Shown one piece after another: positions 34,746 through 44,105 of a stretch of DNA of 64,000 nt. The notes beneath the pieces were generated by a model. That model was not told where the DNA came from. It worked only from the letters and a program-made list of their open reading frames with translations, and did no database searches. Numbering within the stretch: position 1 is the stretch's first letter; the number at the start of each line of letters is the position of its first letter. Origin of the DNA: Sphingomonadales bacterium (GTDB lineage Bacteria > Pseudomonadota > Alphaproteobacteria > Sphingomonadales > Sphingomonadaceae); the NCBI GenBank assembly GCA_004173185.1, contig SEFZ01000001.1, forward strand, positions 62,001-126,000, read 5' to 3'. The position numbers and the translations under genes were made by a program.

Positions 34746-36365
34746 GTGAAACATAGATTTCTGGCCGGTGCGGCGATCCTTGCCGCAACCTTCGCCGTGC
34801 CTGCGGCAGCGCAGCGCTCTGTCGAGACAGTGATCACCGTCGATACCGACAAGCCCGGCGCCCGGATCGACCGCAACATCTTTGGCCAGTTCGCCGAGCA
34901 TCTTGGCACCGGCATTTATGGCGGCGTTTGGGTTGGCAAGGATTCCAAGATCCCCAATGTCCGCGGCATCCGCAAGGACGTGGTCGCGGCGCTGAAGGCG
35001 ATCCAGGTGCCCAATGTCCGCTGGCCCGGAGGCTGCTTTGCCGACGAATATCATTGGCGCGACGGTATTGGCGATCCGACTAAGCGGCGGGTTTCCGTGA
35101 ATTCCAACTGGGGCGGATCGATCGAGGACAATGCGTTTGGAACGCATGAATATTTCGACTTTATCGAGCAAATCGGCTCGGAAGCCTATGTATCGATCAA
35201 TGTCGGCTCGGGCAGCTACAAGGAGGCGGCGGACTGGGTCGCCTATATGACCGCCGACACGCGCAACACCGCCGGACAGGAGCGCGCGGCCAATGGCCGA
35301 AAGGAGCCGTGGAAGATCAAGTTCCTGGGCATCGGCAACGAGAATTGGGGCTGCGGCGGCAATATGCGCCCGGAATATTATGCCGACGAATTGAAGCGCT
35401 ACGCCCGCTTCACGCGCAACTATAATCCGGAGCAGCAGGCCTTTCCAAACCCCGCCAACCCGTCGGCTCCCATCCTCAATCCCAACCAGATGCTGCGCGT
35501 CGCAGTCGGCCCGAGCGACGACGATACCAGCTACACCGAGGGGGTGATGAAGGCGTGGAAGGGCCGCGACTGGAGCTGGAACATGGAAGGGCTCTCGCTC
35601 CATTCCTACACCGTGGTGAACTGGCCGCCGGCCTATGATTCGGTGAACTTCGCCGAGAAGGAATATGCCGAACTGATCCAGTCCACCCTCATCATGGATA
35701 AACGCATCCGCACCCATTCGGCGATCATGGACAAATATGATCCCGAGAAGAAAATACCCCTCATCGTCGACGAATGGGGAGCCTGGCTCGCGAAGACACC
35801 GGGGAGCACCGAGGGCTTTCTCCAGCAGCAGAATTCGTTGCGTGACGGAATTATCGCCGCGCTCAATTTCAACATCTTCGCGCGCCATGCCGATCGCGTG
35901 CGGGGAGCGAATATCGCTCAGATGGTCAATGTGCTGCAGGCGCTGATCCTGACCGACGGCAGCAAGATGGTGCTGACGCCGACCTATCACATTCATCAGA
36001 TGTATCTGCCGTTCCAGGACGCGACGCTGGTGCCGGTGCGTTTCAGCGCGGGCGAATATCGTCAGGGTGACGTAACCCTGCCGCGGGTCGATACGGTCGC
36101 GGTGCGCGCCAAGGACGGCAAGCTATGGCTGGCGATGGTCAACCTCGATCCGACCCGGCCCGTCGACCTGCGCGTCGATATTCCCGATGTGCGTGCCAAG
36201 GGTGCGTCCGGTCAGGTGCTGACGGCGCCCGCGGTGAATTCGATCAACACGTTCGATGCGCCGAAAACGGTAGTGCCGACCGCGTTTACGGCGCCTGCGA
36301 CGAATGGTGCAATCACGGTTTCACTGCCCGCTAAGTCGGTAGCGATGCTGGCAGTGGAGCAATGA
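34746..36365 (+). CDS. Secreted alpha-L-arabinofuranosidase, GH51
   Basis: This enzyme hydrolyses terminal alpha-L-arabinofuranosyl residues from arabinan or arabinoxylan. It has 539 residues from GTG 34746, which opens a signal peptide (KHRFLAGAAILAATFAVPAAAQ) and has GGAGAGCGA upstream; the frame also runs to 34656 without a sensible start. GH51 motifs include NIFGQFAEHLG, VRWPGGCFADEYHW, the acid/base GIGNENWGCGG (Glu in NEN) and the nucleophile region LIVDEWGAW. It is the last gene of the rightward run and faces the convergent sugar dehydrogenase. Confidence 0.92.
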   Translation: MKHRFLAGAAILAATFAVPAAAQRSVETVITVDTDKPGARIDRNIFGQFAEHLGTGIYGGVWVGKDSKIPNVRGIRKDVVAALKAIQVPNVRWPGGCFADEYHWRDGIGDPTKRRVSVNSNWGGSIEDNAFGTHEYFDFIEQIGSEAYVSINVGSGSYKEAADWVAYMTADTRNTAGQERAANGRKEPWKIKFLGIGNENWGCGGNMRPEYYADELKRYARFTRNYNPEQQAFPNPANPSAPILNPNQMLRVAVGPSDDDTSYTEGVMKAWKGRDWSWNMEGLSLHSYTVVNWPPAYDSVNFAEKEYAELIQSTLIMDKRIRTHSAIMDKYDPEKKIPLIVDEWGAWLAKTPGSTEGFLQQQNSLRDGIIAALNFNIFARHADRVRGANIAQMVNVLQALILTDGSKMVLTPTYHIHQMYLPFQDATLVPVRFSAGEYRQGDVTLPRVDTVAVRAKDGKLWLAMVNLDPTRPVDLRVDIPDVRAKGASGQVLTAPAVNSINTFDAPKTVVPTAFTAPATNGAITVSLPAKSVAMLAVEQ

Positions 36366-36378
36366 GCGTGCGGACCGG

Positions 36379-37305
36379 TCAGTCGTCGAACCGGTCCGTA
36401 GCTATCACCGTACCGTCCTGAAGCGCTTCGACAACGAGCCGTAGGGGCTCCACGTCGAAGTTGCTGTTCTTGCCACGCACCAGCGCGGCGAAGTGGGCGT
36501 ACATCGCCGGATATTCCCGATCCGCCGCTTCGACCATGCCATCAGGCCAGGCCAGCACAGATCCGCCGCGCGACAGGAGCAGTGTGCCGGCGTCGGTTTC
36601 CACGGCTATGTCCCAGGTCTCCGAGCCGATCTGGCGCCAGTCGAAATCCACTGCGATCGCTGCGCCCGCCGCGTCGTGCAGGGCAAGCCGGGCGGCGATC
36701 GGAGCTTCGCGATTGGCGGGGATTTCCAGTTCGGCAGCGGCGAAGGCGATCGGGCCGGGCAGAATATGGGTGAGGATCGAAAGGGCGTTGATCCCGGGAT
36801 CGAACACACCAAACCCGCCGGTGCGCCATATCCATGCCTGCCCCGGGTGCCAGGTGCGCACATCCTCGCGCCATGTAACGGTGGTGCGACGAATTTTCCG
36901 ATCGGCCAGCCAAGCCTTTGCCGGCTCCACGCCGCTTGCGAAGCGCGAGTGCCAGGCGGCGAACAGGGTCACGCCGGCCGCGCCAGCCTGCTCCGCAAGC
37001 GCCCCGGCCTCGCCGATCGTCGCGACTGGCGGCTTTTCCAGGAATACATGCAGCCCGCGAGTGATTGCCGTCGTGGCCAGCGCATAGCGGACCTGTGGGG
37101 GCGTGCAGAGCGCGACGGCATCGACATCCAGCGTCGCCGCGAGCAACGCGTCCAACGATGCATAGCTCGGGATCCCGTCTATCGAAGCGCCATCCGCGCT
37201 TGCGGTGGCTGCGATCTCCAAGTCCGGATTTGCGAGGATGGCGGGGACATGCTGGTCGTGGGCGACTTTGCCGAGGCCAACGATCGCGATGCGGATGGGC
37301 TTCAT
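36379..37305 (-). CDS. Gfo/Idh/MocA-family sugar 1-dehydrogenase
   Basis: This NAD(P)-dependent oxidoreductase probably oxidises L-arabinose (or D-galactose) to the lactone, the first step of the non-phosphorylative pathway. The protein has 308 residues. The Rossmann motif is IAIVGLGKVAHDQHVPAI, the family EKP motif appears in GLHVFLEKPPV, and the active-site segment AAWHSRFASGVEPAK is followed by the GGFGVFDPGINAL motif. The overall sequence resembles characterised D-galactose/L-arabinose 1-dehydrogenases. It begins two bases after the AraD1-like stop, so both form one leftward operon. Confidence 0.85.
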   Translation of the reverse strand: MKPIRIAIVGLGKVAHDQHVPAILANPDLEIAATASADGASIDGIPSYASLDALLAATLDVDAVALCTPPQVRYALATTAITRGLHVFLEKPPVATIGEAGALAEQAGAAGVTLFAAWHSRFASGVEPAKAWLADRKIRRTTVTWREDVRTWHPGQAWIWRTGGFGVFDPGINALSILTHILPGPIAFAAAELEIPANREAPIAARLALHDAAGAAIAVDFDWRQIGSETWDIAVETDAGTLLLSRGGSVLAWPDGMVEAADREYPAMYAHFAALVRGKNSNFDVEPLRLVVEALQDGTVIATDRFDD

Positions 37306-37307
37306 CC

Positions 37308-38300
37308 CTACAGGCTCCGCACGGCGCGCAGCGCTTCATCGGGCGCGACGGCCAGCGGGTTGCACAGCGGCAGGGTGAAGGGTGCCGCTTCGATCTCGAA
37401 CCGGTCGCCGGGTTCGGTGCGAATGCCGTCTCCGAACGACAAGGTCGCCGTGCCGAAGAAATGCACGTGAATGTCGCCCGGTCGCCGGAACAGCGGATAT
37501 TTGAAGTGGTGATGCTCGAGATTGGCGATGCTGTGCGACATATGCGCTTCGCCCGACAGGAACGGCTTTTCCCACAGGGTTTCGCCGTTGCGCACGATCC
37601 GGCTGGTCCCGCGCACCGCCGGCAGTTCGCCAACCAATAGCTCCGGGCCAAGTGCGGCCTGACGGAGTTTGGAATGCGCGAGCCAGAGATAGTTGTGGCG
37701 CTCGGTGATATGGTCGCTGAACTCGTTGGCCAGACAGAAGCCAAGGCGGAACGGCGTGCCATCCGGGCCGATTAGATAGACGCCGGCAATCTCCGGCTCC
37801 TCGCCGCCATCCTGCGCGAATGCGGGCATGGTCAGCGCCTCGCCCGGTCCCCTGAGATGCGATCCATCGCCCTTGTAGAACCATTCGGGCTGCTGCCCGA
37901 TCGCCCCTGACACAGGCTTGCCGCCTTCTACCCCTTCCAGGAACATCCGCATCGAATCGGTGAGCTTGTCGCCTGATGCGGCCGCGCGGTGCATCTGGTC
38001 ACGCCCCTCTGCCGAGCCGAGATGGGTCAGGCCGGTGCCGGTCAACAACAGATGCGCGCTGTCGGGATGGCTTATTGGCGCGAGCAGGCGGCCGGCGGCA
38101 AGTTCTTCGGCAAGGTCGACAGAGCCTGCGCTGCCGGCCTGCTCGACCATCTCGGCCAGCCCGATTTGCCGAGTGATCGCCGCCGTCGCCAGGGTGCGCA
38201 CATCATCGAACCCGTGGACGAACCACGCCCCGCTGCCCTGATCCGCGATCAGGCGCGGCGACCCGGCATTTCCCCGTTGTTGGATCAGTCTGAGCATCAA
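37308..38300 (-). CDS. AraD1/GguC-type FAH-fold protein (KDA dehydratase candidate)
   Basis: This 330-residue protein belongs to the fumarylacetoacetate-hydrolase fold group called AraD1 or GguC. It is predicted to dehydrate 2-keto-3-deoxy-L-arabonate to 2-oxoglutarate semialdehyde. Typical segments are LLLTGTGLTHLGSAEGRD, PEWFYKGDGSHLRGPG, EPEIAGVYLIG and FCLANEFSDHITE, with acidic metal ligands as in FAH enzymes. It leads the operon with the sugar dehydrogenase and is divergent from the FadR-type regulator, with an operator palindrome 22 bases upstream. Confidence 0.85.
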   Translation of the reverse strand: MMLRLIQQRGNAGSPRLIADQGSGAWFVHGFDDVRTLATAAITRQIGLAEMVEQAGSAGSVDLAEELAAGRLLAPISHPDSAHLLLTGTGLTHLGSAEGRDQMHRAAASGDKLTDSMRMFLEGVEGGKPVSGAIGQQPEWFYKGDGSHLRGPGEALTMPAFAQDGGEEPEIAGVYLIGPDGTPFRLGFCLANEFSDHITERHNYLWLAHSKLRQAALGPELLVGELPAVRGTSRIVRNGETLWEKPFLSGEAHMSHSIANLEHHHFKYPLFRRPGDIHVHFFGTATLSFGDGIRTEPGDRFEIEAAPFTLPLCNPLAVAPDEALRAVRSL

Positions 38301-38321
38301 TCCCCCCGCAGCGAGTTTAAT

Positions 38322-38334
38322 TTAGTCTGACTAA
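38322..38334. promoter_or_regulatory. Perfect palindrome, FadR-family operator candidate
   Basis: TTAGTCTGACTAA is a perfect 13-bp palindrome around a central T. It lies between the AraD1-like gene and the divergent FadR-type regulator. The GT...AC core matches the general FadR/GntR operator form. A related site is at 31726-31738. Confidence 0.6.
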
Positions 38335-38422
38335 TCTTCAAGCGTAATCGCGGCGCGGCGCTCGTTTGCCAGAAGCCCTGCGCGAGCCTAATTGTCTGGT
38401 TGCACTACTGAGGCGTGAAGAT

Positions 38423-39175
38423 TTGACGACGAAGGTTTCGCCTGAAGAGGAGCATGCACCCGATCGTCGCGGCGAGCGCAGCACCGGCCGCCGGCTTCGC
38501 GGTTCGATCGCCCATTATCTGGGCACGGCAATCGTCGGCGGTACGATCCAGCCCGGCGAACGGCTGACCGGCGAAGTTGCCAATGCCGAAGCGCTGGATG
38601 TCTCGCGCAGCGCCTATCGTGAAGCAGTGCAGGTGCTGGCCGCGAAAGGGCTGGTCGAGAGCCGGACCAAGGCCGGAACGCGGGTGCTGCCGCGCAGTCG
38701 CTGGAACCTGCTCGATCCCGATGTGCTCGCCTGGGCCTTTTCGGGCGAGCCCGATCCGGCGTTCATTCGCAACCTGTTTGAATTGCGCTCGATCGTCGAG
38801 CCTGCCGCGGCGCGCCTGGCGGCGGCGCGGTGCGAGAAAGAGGACGTAAAGGCGATGCGCGCGGCGCTCGCGGCGATGCGCCGCCACACGCTGGCGACCG
38901 AGGCGGGGATGGCGGCCGATCGCGAATTCCATGATGCGATCCTGCAAGCGACGCGGAACGATGCACTTATCGCGCTGAGCGCCAGCATCGGCGCGGCAGT
39001 CAACTGGACTACCAAGTTCAAGCAGCGCGCCCGGGCGCTTCCGCGCGATCCGGTCCCGGACCACGCCCGAGTGAGCGACGCCATCGCGGCGCGCGATCCC
39101 GACGCGGCGGAGGTCGCTATGCGAACGCTGGTCGATCTGGCGCTTCAGGACACGCGATTCTCGATGGGTGGCTAG
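38423..39175 (+). CDS. FadR/GntR-family transcriptional regulator
   Basis: This DNA-binding regulator probably senses a sugar acid of the neighbouring pathway. The protein has about 250 residues. The N-terminal winged helix contains AIVGGTIQPGERLTGEVANAE and SRSAYREAVQVLAAKGLV, and is followed by TKAGTRVLPR. The C-terminal FCD domain includes LFELRSIVEPAAARLAA and ADREFHDAILQATRNDAL, with the metal-binding Asp/His pattern. No ATG exists near the domain start. I place the start at TTG 38423 behind GAGGCGTGAAG; an earlier TTG at 38366 is possible. The gene is divergent from the AraD1 operon. Confidence 0.85.
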   Translation: MTTKVSPEEEHAPDRRGERSTGRRLRGSIAHYLGTAIVGGTIQPGERLTGEVANAEALDVSRSAYREAVQVLAAKGLVESRTKAGTRVLPRSRWNLLDPDVLAWAFSGEPDPAFIRNLFELRSIVEPAAARLAAARCEKEDVKAMRAALAAMRRHTLATEAGMAADREFHDAILQATRNDALIALSASIGAAVNWTTKFKQRARALPRDPVPDHARVSDAIAARDPDAAEVAMRTLVDLALQDTRFSMGG

Positions 39176-39834
39176 GCAGCCTGTAGTTGCACGGGCCGGG
39201 ACCAACGTCCGGCTTGGCAGCGTGAGCTATCACGCCGTTCCTCGCGAGGAGCATTGGCTGGCACTGGTAACAACGCCTTCAATCTCCTTGAGCAAGGGAA
39301 GGCATTAAGTATCGGCGTGGGGATCCCCAGGACGACGGCCCGAAGTCTACAATATGATCGTCGCTACGCTGCTAGCCCAAACTCGCGCTAGTGATTTTGG
39401 CGGTGTCGGCTTTACCGTTGGGCAGGGAGCCATTCGACATCGTGCAACACGTCCATCAACTCGTCGAGCGACTTGTCGGGCGGGATCTGGTACGCGCGAT
39501 CAAAGGTATTTCCGAGGCGCTCCAAATCTCTAGCAGTGAGAAGGCCGATCGCAACGATTGGTTCAAGGCCGTTCATCGTCGCTCAACGCACCGCGCGCTA
39601 CGAAGTGCCGTCCAGAAAAATTGAACTGGCTTTCTGTTTGCTCTGCGCAACCGTCATCTTTTGAAATCGCGTTTCCCGTTCAACACGCATATTGTCAGGT
39701 TCTGCCTTACAGGAGCTTTCCATTAGCTAGTGACTGCGTGTCGAATCGCGCACCGCTTGACAGCCTCTACTGCCCACTCCACCCCGGCTGGGCCTTCCGC
39801 ATCTTTTGGGAGATGTAACCCAAAGGAAGCCATC
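39176..39834. other. Intergenic gap, no firm gene
   Basis: About 660 bases lie between the regulator and the kinase gene. A 77-codon plus-strand frame at 39391-39624 (containing FDIVQHVHQLVERLVGRD) has a plausible helical middle but no good ribosome binding site or recognised family. The last 60 bases include AAAGGAAG, the ribosome binding site of the kinase. Confidence 0.5.
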
Positions 39835-41091
39835 ATGAAATCTCCTGTCTCTCCACCCGTCGTCTTGGTTGTTGAGGACGAAATGGTTCTACGGATGCGC
39901 GCAGTCGACATCGTCGAAGATGCTGGGTTCATTCCTATCGAAGCGGTGAGTGCCGACCAGGCCATCGAAATTCTCGAATCGCGAGACGACATCTCGGTGT
40001 TGTTCACCGACATACAAATGCCCGGCAGCATGGATGGTCTGAAACTCGCGCATGCGGCGCATTCCCGCTGGCCACATATCAAGATCATCCTCGTGTCCGG
40101 CCAGATTGCAGTCACCGAAGCGGATAAGCCGAGTGACAGCAAATTCTTCCCAAAGCCGCTCGAGATCCAGCAGATGATATTGGAACTGCAGGAGATGGTC
40201 GGGATGGGAGCGCTGAAGGTGATGCCCTCGATTGTCGCTGCCGAAGATTCCCTGAGTGCGGAAAACAAGGCGCTGCGCTACCAGCTGCAGCAAGCAGGGG
40301 TCGACGCAAAGGCACTGTTGCTGAAGACGGTGCTGGATACCGAGAAACAGCAGCTGATTATCGATGAGAACCAGCCCTTTCAGGATGCTCTCACGACAGA
40401 AAACGACAGCCTGAAGCTAGCGCTTGAGCAGGCGGGTATCGATGCGAAAGAGCTCCTCATCCAGGCCGGCATCGACGCCGAAGAACGGGCCGCATCCGAC
40501 AAGTTGCAGCATTTGATTCACGCGGAGCTGCACCATCGGATCAAGAATATGCTCGCCACGGTGGGTGCCATCACCCATCAAAGCCTGCGCACCGCAACAG
40601 ACATGGCCCATGCGAGTGCAGCGATCGATGGCCGGTTCGCGGCCTTGGCGCGCGCCCATGAACTGCTTACGCGCGTGAGCTGGGAGAATGCCTCGATCGA
40701 CAGCACGATCCGCAGTGCCATCGAGCCGTTCGATCAGGGCGGCGACCGCTTCATTATTTCCGGGCCGGATGTACGCATACTATCGAGTTCGGTGATTGCG
40801 TTCGCCATGACGTTGAACGAGCTATGCACCAACACCACCAAATTTGGCGCCATTTCACTTCCAGATGGCAAGGTCAGGATATCTTGGAGGATCGACCGCG
40901 AGCAGCTGTACTTTGAATGGATAGAGTCCGGCGGACCTCCCGTGATTGAGCCCACGCGCAAAAGCTTTGGCACGCGGATGATGACGTCGCTGGGTCAGCA
41001 GCTGAAGGGTAGCGTTGAGCTCTCTTATAAGCCGGGCGGTTTTGTCTACACGATGGTCGTTCCGCTTGAGGCGCTGGTTGGCAAATCATAG
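39835..41091 (+). CDS. REC-HWE hybrid: response-receiver fused to HWE-type histidine kinase
   Basis: This is a cytoplasmic two-component signalling protein of 418 residues from ATG 39835 (AAAGGAAG upstream). The N-terminal receiver shows VVEDE, the phospho-acceptor in FTDIQMPG, and KPL near the end. A charged helical linker follows with two near-copies of the form QAGVDAK/QAGIDAK. The HWE phosphotransfer box is ELHHRIKNMLATV, and the ATPase part has LNELCTNTTKFGA and GTRMM...LKG. The order receiver-then-kinase is typical of HWE/general stress response kinases in this class. There is no partner gene beside it. Confidence 0.88.
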   Translation: MKSPVSPPVVLVVEDEMVLRMRAVDIVEDAGFIPIEAVSADQAIEILESRDDISVLFTDIQMPGSMDGLKLAHAAHSRWPHIKIILVSGQIAVTEADKPSDSKFFPKPLEIQQMILELQEMVGMGALKVMPSIVAAEDSLSAENKALRYQLQQAGVDAKALLLKTVLDTEKQQLIIDENQPFQDALTTENDSLKLALEQAGIDAKELLIQAGIDAEERAASDKLQHLIHAELHHRIKNMLATVGAITHQSLRTATDMAHASAAIDGRFAALARAHELLTRVSWENASIDSTIRSAIEPFDQGGDRFIISGPDVRILSSSVIAFAMTLNELCTNTTKFGAISLPDGKVRISWRIDREQLYFEWIESGGPPVIEPTRKSFGTRMMTSLGQQLKGSVELSYKPGGFVYTMVVPLEALVGKS

Positions 41092-41240
41092 CCTTGCCAC
41101 CTCATCCGCCAAAATGGCGAGAGCGAGAGGTCAGGACACGTCAAAGCGCGTTCCGTGAAGCCAGCGCTTGGGGTAACTCCTGAGCCGGCCCTGTCCCGGT
41201 GAAATAATCGAAGGTTAAGGGATTATCGCCCGCTGCTGAA

Positions 41241-41444
41241 TTAGCCCAATACGCGCAGAGCAAAGGCCGTTGCGGCAGCAAGCCGGTCCTGTCCAACGCT
41301 ATGTCCCATACCGGGGGACGCGTGGGTCTCGACCTTGACGCCGGCCGCAATCAGCGTCGTCGATGCCAGATCCATCGAGCGGAACGGCGCGACATCGTCC
41401 TCGGTGCCCTGGATCAGGATGACGAGCGCAGTCGGCTTCGAGCC
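41241..41444 (-). pseudogene. C-terminal fragment of a phospholipase/carboxylesterase
   Basis: The minus-strand segment translates to an esterase tail. KPTALVILIQGTEDDVAPF has the Asp of the triad, and ASPGMGHSV carries the catalytic His. The nucleophile domain is absent, since rpsU lies immediately upstream on the same strand. The frame is open to 41504 but the first residues do not match the family. It is a gene remnant. Confidence 0.6.
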
Positions 41445-41527
41445 AGATGGGAACCCTTCAGAATGGGGATGCCGGAAGCCAACGCAGAGCAAGTATCGAC
41501 ACACTCGCCCTGCGTTGTTTCTGGAGC

Positions 41528-41728
41528 TTATTTGTCGCGTTCAGCGCGCTTGCGATCGGCCTTGCGTGCACGGCTGATCGCCGCAGCCCGCTCGCGGGCG
41601 CGCTTTTCCGACGGCTTCTCATAGTGCCTACGCAGCTTCATCTCGCGATAAACGCCTTCGCGCTGCAACTTCTTCTTGAGAGCGCGAAGGGCTTGATCGA
41701 CATTGTTGTCGCGGACGATGATCTGCAT
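41528..41728 (-). CDS. rpsU: 30S ribosomal protein S21
   Basis: This small-subunit ribosomal protein helps base-pairing of mRNA with the 16S 3' end. The 66-residue basic protein starts [20 protein letters not shown], followed by [20 protein letters not shown], which is diagnostic for S21. It lies alone, upstream of an esterase fragment. Confidence 0.97.
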   Translation of the reverse strand: MQIIVRDNNVDQALRALKKKLQREGVYREMKLRRHYEKPSEKRARERAAAISRARKADRKRAERDK

Positions 41729-41975
41729 GCTATTCTGGTTTCCAGCTGATGTGGCTTTGGTGAAGTCGGGCGGCTCTACAGCCAGCGCGCGAGTAAGCCA
41801 AGCAAACTGGTACTGGTTATCGCCGAAGTTGAGGTCGCTCGTTGCGCTTGGCCAATGGCGGCGACTGTGGGCGGCGCCGCTGAGCGGAATTTCCGCTTCG
41901 ACGCTCGCCCTGGTTTGCCCGAGTTCGGCTAGTGGGTGGTTGGCTACCCGGAAGCTCTTAAACGCGCGCTTTCAA

Positions 41976-43580
41976 TCAACCTCCACCAGGCGCCTTCGAA
42001 CCACGCGGGCGGGTCCCTTGCGTGGTGTCCCCGGGAACACCCTTTTTCCAGTCAATGCGGTAAAGATCGAAGCGCCGATCGGCGAGGTTGCGAACCGTCC
42101 CCTCTGCGCGTGCCCAGGTAAGGTCAGCCAGATTGACGTCTGCGATCGTCAGGGTCTCGATATTTTCGCTTGCCTCTGCGGCAATGCCGTCGCGCGCGAA
42201 TGGAAAATCGCAGGGTGTCAGGATGCAGGACTGCGCATATTGCACATCCATGTTATCGACCCCGGGCAGGTTGCCGACATTGCCAGACAATACAACGAAG
42301 CACTGGTTCTCGATCGCCCGCGCCTGGGAGCAGTAGCGCACCCGCATATAGCCTTGGCGATTGTCCGTGCAGAAAGGCACGAAAATGATCCGCGCGCCCT
42401 CGTCCACCAGCTTGCGGGCAAGCTCGGGGAACTCGCTGTCGTAGCAGATGAGCACGCCGATCGGCCCGATGTCGGTCTGGATCACATCGACCGAACTGCC
42501 GCCCCTTATCTTCCACCAATAGGCTTCGTTCGGCGTCGGGTGGATTTTCTCCTGCGAATGCACCGAGCCGTCGCGCAGGCAGACATAAGCGACATTCTGG
42601 ATGCTACCATCGTCGGTGCGCGTGGGATGAGAGCCGCCGACAATATTGATGTTATACCTTAGCGCCATCCGAGAAAGTTCGGCGACAATCGGCGCACGAT
42701 GCTCGGTCATGCGGTCAATCGCCTCCATCGGCGAAAGGCCCTCGGGCTCGAATGAAAGCAGCGGGATGGTGAATAGCTCGGGAAAGACCACAAAGTCCGA
42801 GCGATAGTCGGCCGCGACGTCGACGAAATATTCGATGTTCTGGACAAATTCCTCAAAGTTCTTGACGGCTCGCGCCTGCAGCTGAACCGTCGCGAGACGG
42901 ACGCTTTCCACATCCCGCGGCACGCGAAAGGCAAGCGGTTCATTCGGGTCCACATAGGGATTCCGCCACACCATGTGTGCCGCGAACCCATCCGACGCTT
43001 TATCGAACGACAGATATTTATGAAGCACTCCAATTGGGGTGAAGCCGTTGGAGAGCTGGAATCCGATGACCTGATCACGGAACTCGCCTTCTTGAACGCG
43101 CTTCAGATAGTCCTCAGGCCCGGCGACCTTGGATTTGACACGCGCATAGCCGGGCATACGCCCACCAAATACGATGCCACGCAGCTCGAGCCGCTCGGCG
43201 AGTGCGCGGCGCGCTTCGTACAGGCGCTTGCCGATGCGCAAGCCCCGCTGGCGCTCGTCTACCGCCATCTCCGTGCCGTATAGCCAGTCGCCGGTCGGAT
43301 CATGTCGGCTGCCAAACCCGTTACCTGTGATCGTTGCCCAATCATGAGGCGCAAGCGCGATAACTTCATCGATGCGCGACGAGGCGCAATATCCCACAAT
43401 CGAGCCTTCAAAGACCGCCACGAACTGCCCTTCGGGGAAGTTGTTGATCTGGCCGCGAATTTGGCCCGGACTGTAATTTTCGATGCCGGGGTACGCACGA
43501 CTGATCAGCGCCAAGATTCCAGGGACGTCCTTCGGGCTTGCGACGCGTAGCTCTAGGGTAGCGGGGCTTTTCCGGGGCAT
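41976..43580 (-). CDS. GNAT acetyltransferase - nitrilase (carbon-nitrogen hydrolase) fusion
   Basis: This two-domain enzyme has about 534 residues. The N-terminal GNAT domain (about 1-210) has the acetyl-CoA loop VDERQRGLRIGKRLYEARR. The C-terminal nitrilase-superfamily amidohydrolase has the triad in VVFPELF (Glu), EKIHPTPNE (Lys) and GVLICYDSEFPE (Cys). Fused proteins of this kind are known in bacteria but their substrates are unclear. I chose the ATG at 43580 (MPRKSPATLELRVASP), where domain homology begins; the open frame extends to 43694. It is a single gene with no operon partner. Confidence 0.87.
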   Translation of the reverse strand: MPRKSPATLELRVASPKDVPGILALISRAYPGIENYSPGQIRGQINNFPEGQFVAVFEGSIVGYCASSRIDEVIALAPHDWATITGNGFGSRHDPTGDWLYGTEMAVDERQRGLRIGKRLYEARRALAERLELRGIVFGGRMPGYARVKSKVAGPEDYLKRVQEGEFRDQVIGFQLSNGFTPIGVLHKYLSFDKASDGFAAHMVWRNPYVDPNEPLAFRVPRDVESVRLATVQLQARAVKNFEEFVQNIEYFVDVAADYRSDFVVFPELFTIPLLSFEPEGLSPMEAIDRMTEHRAPIVAELSRMALRYNINIVGGSHPTRTDDGSIQNVAYVCLRDGSVHSQEKIHPTPNEAYWWKIRGGSSVDVIQTDIGPIGVLICYDSEFPELARKLVDEGARIIFVPFCTDNRQGYMRVRYCSQARAIENQCFVVLSGNVGNLPGVDNMDVQYAQSCILTPCDFPFARDGIAAEASENIETLTIADVNLADLTWARAEGTVRNLADRRFDLYRIDWKKGVPGDTTQGTRPRGSKAPGGG

Positions 43581-43856
43581 TGTGCTTTCCCAACGATATT
43601 TCAAACGCGCTTCAGCCCAGTCACCTTCATGCCGAAGGACCACAACCCTTGGCCGGTCGTAGCGTGGGGCCTGAGCCTCGGAACTGGGAGCCATGCGCCT
43701 AACACCGCCTGCGGGCGCCAGTCTATCGCCACGTGTCCCAACGGGAGGGTCTTCGGCCGCACGCCTATGGCCCCGGACGCGCAGATGGCAAAGCCGAAGG
43801 TTGCATCTCGCCGGGATACTTCTGGTCTAAAGGAACAGGCAGATTGACAGACTTGC

Positions 43857-44105
43857 TTAGGCAGAATCCGCGGCTAAGCCATTTATTCCGTCGTACAGCG
43901 CAATAAGTCGATCGACCTCGGACACCACCTCTTTCTGTTCGCTTAGCCAGCGCGCTGTCGCATCACGCATCGCAGAGCCTTCGCGCCCGTCGTGCAAAGT
44001 CGCCCCGTGCTCGATCAGCCAGATCGCATCGCGGGCTCGGGTGCGCTGGAGGCGGAGATGAGTCATCCACTGCTCGACGATTCCTGAGGGAATAGGTCTG
44101 TCCAC
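43857..44105 (-). CDS. Small hypothetical protein
   Basis: This 82-residue soluble protein is predicted to be all-helical (QWMTHLRLQRTRARDAIWLIEHG, then MRDATARWLSEQKEVVSEVDRL). No family is recognised. The upstream AGCCGCGCG gives a weak ribosome binding site. Codon use is consistent with a real gene. It faces the GNAT-nitrilase gene across a short gap. Confidence 0.5.
   Translation of the reverse strand: MDRPIPSGIVEQWMTHLRLQRTRARDAIWLIEHGATLHDGREGSAMRDATARWLSEQKEVVSEVDRLIALYDGINGLAADSA

Noticed and set aside
39391..39624. 77-codon frame between regulator and kinase
   Set aside because: No ribosome binding site or family match; kept only as a note in the gap entry.
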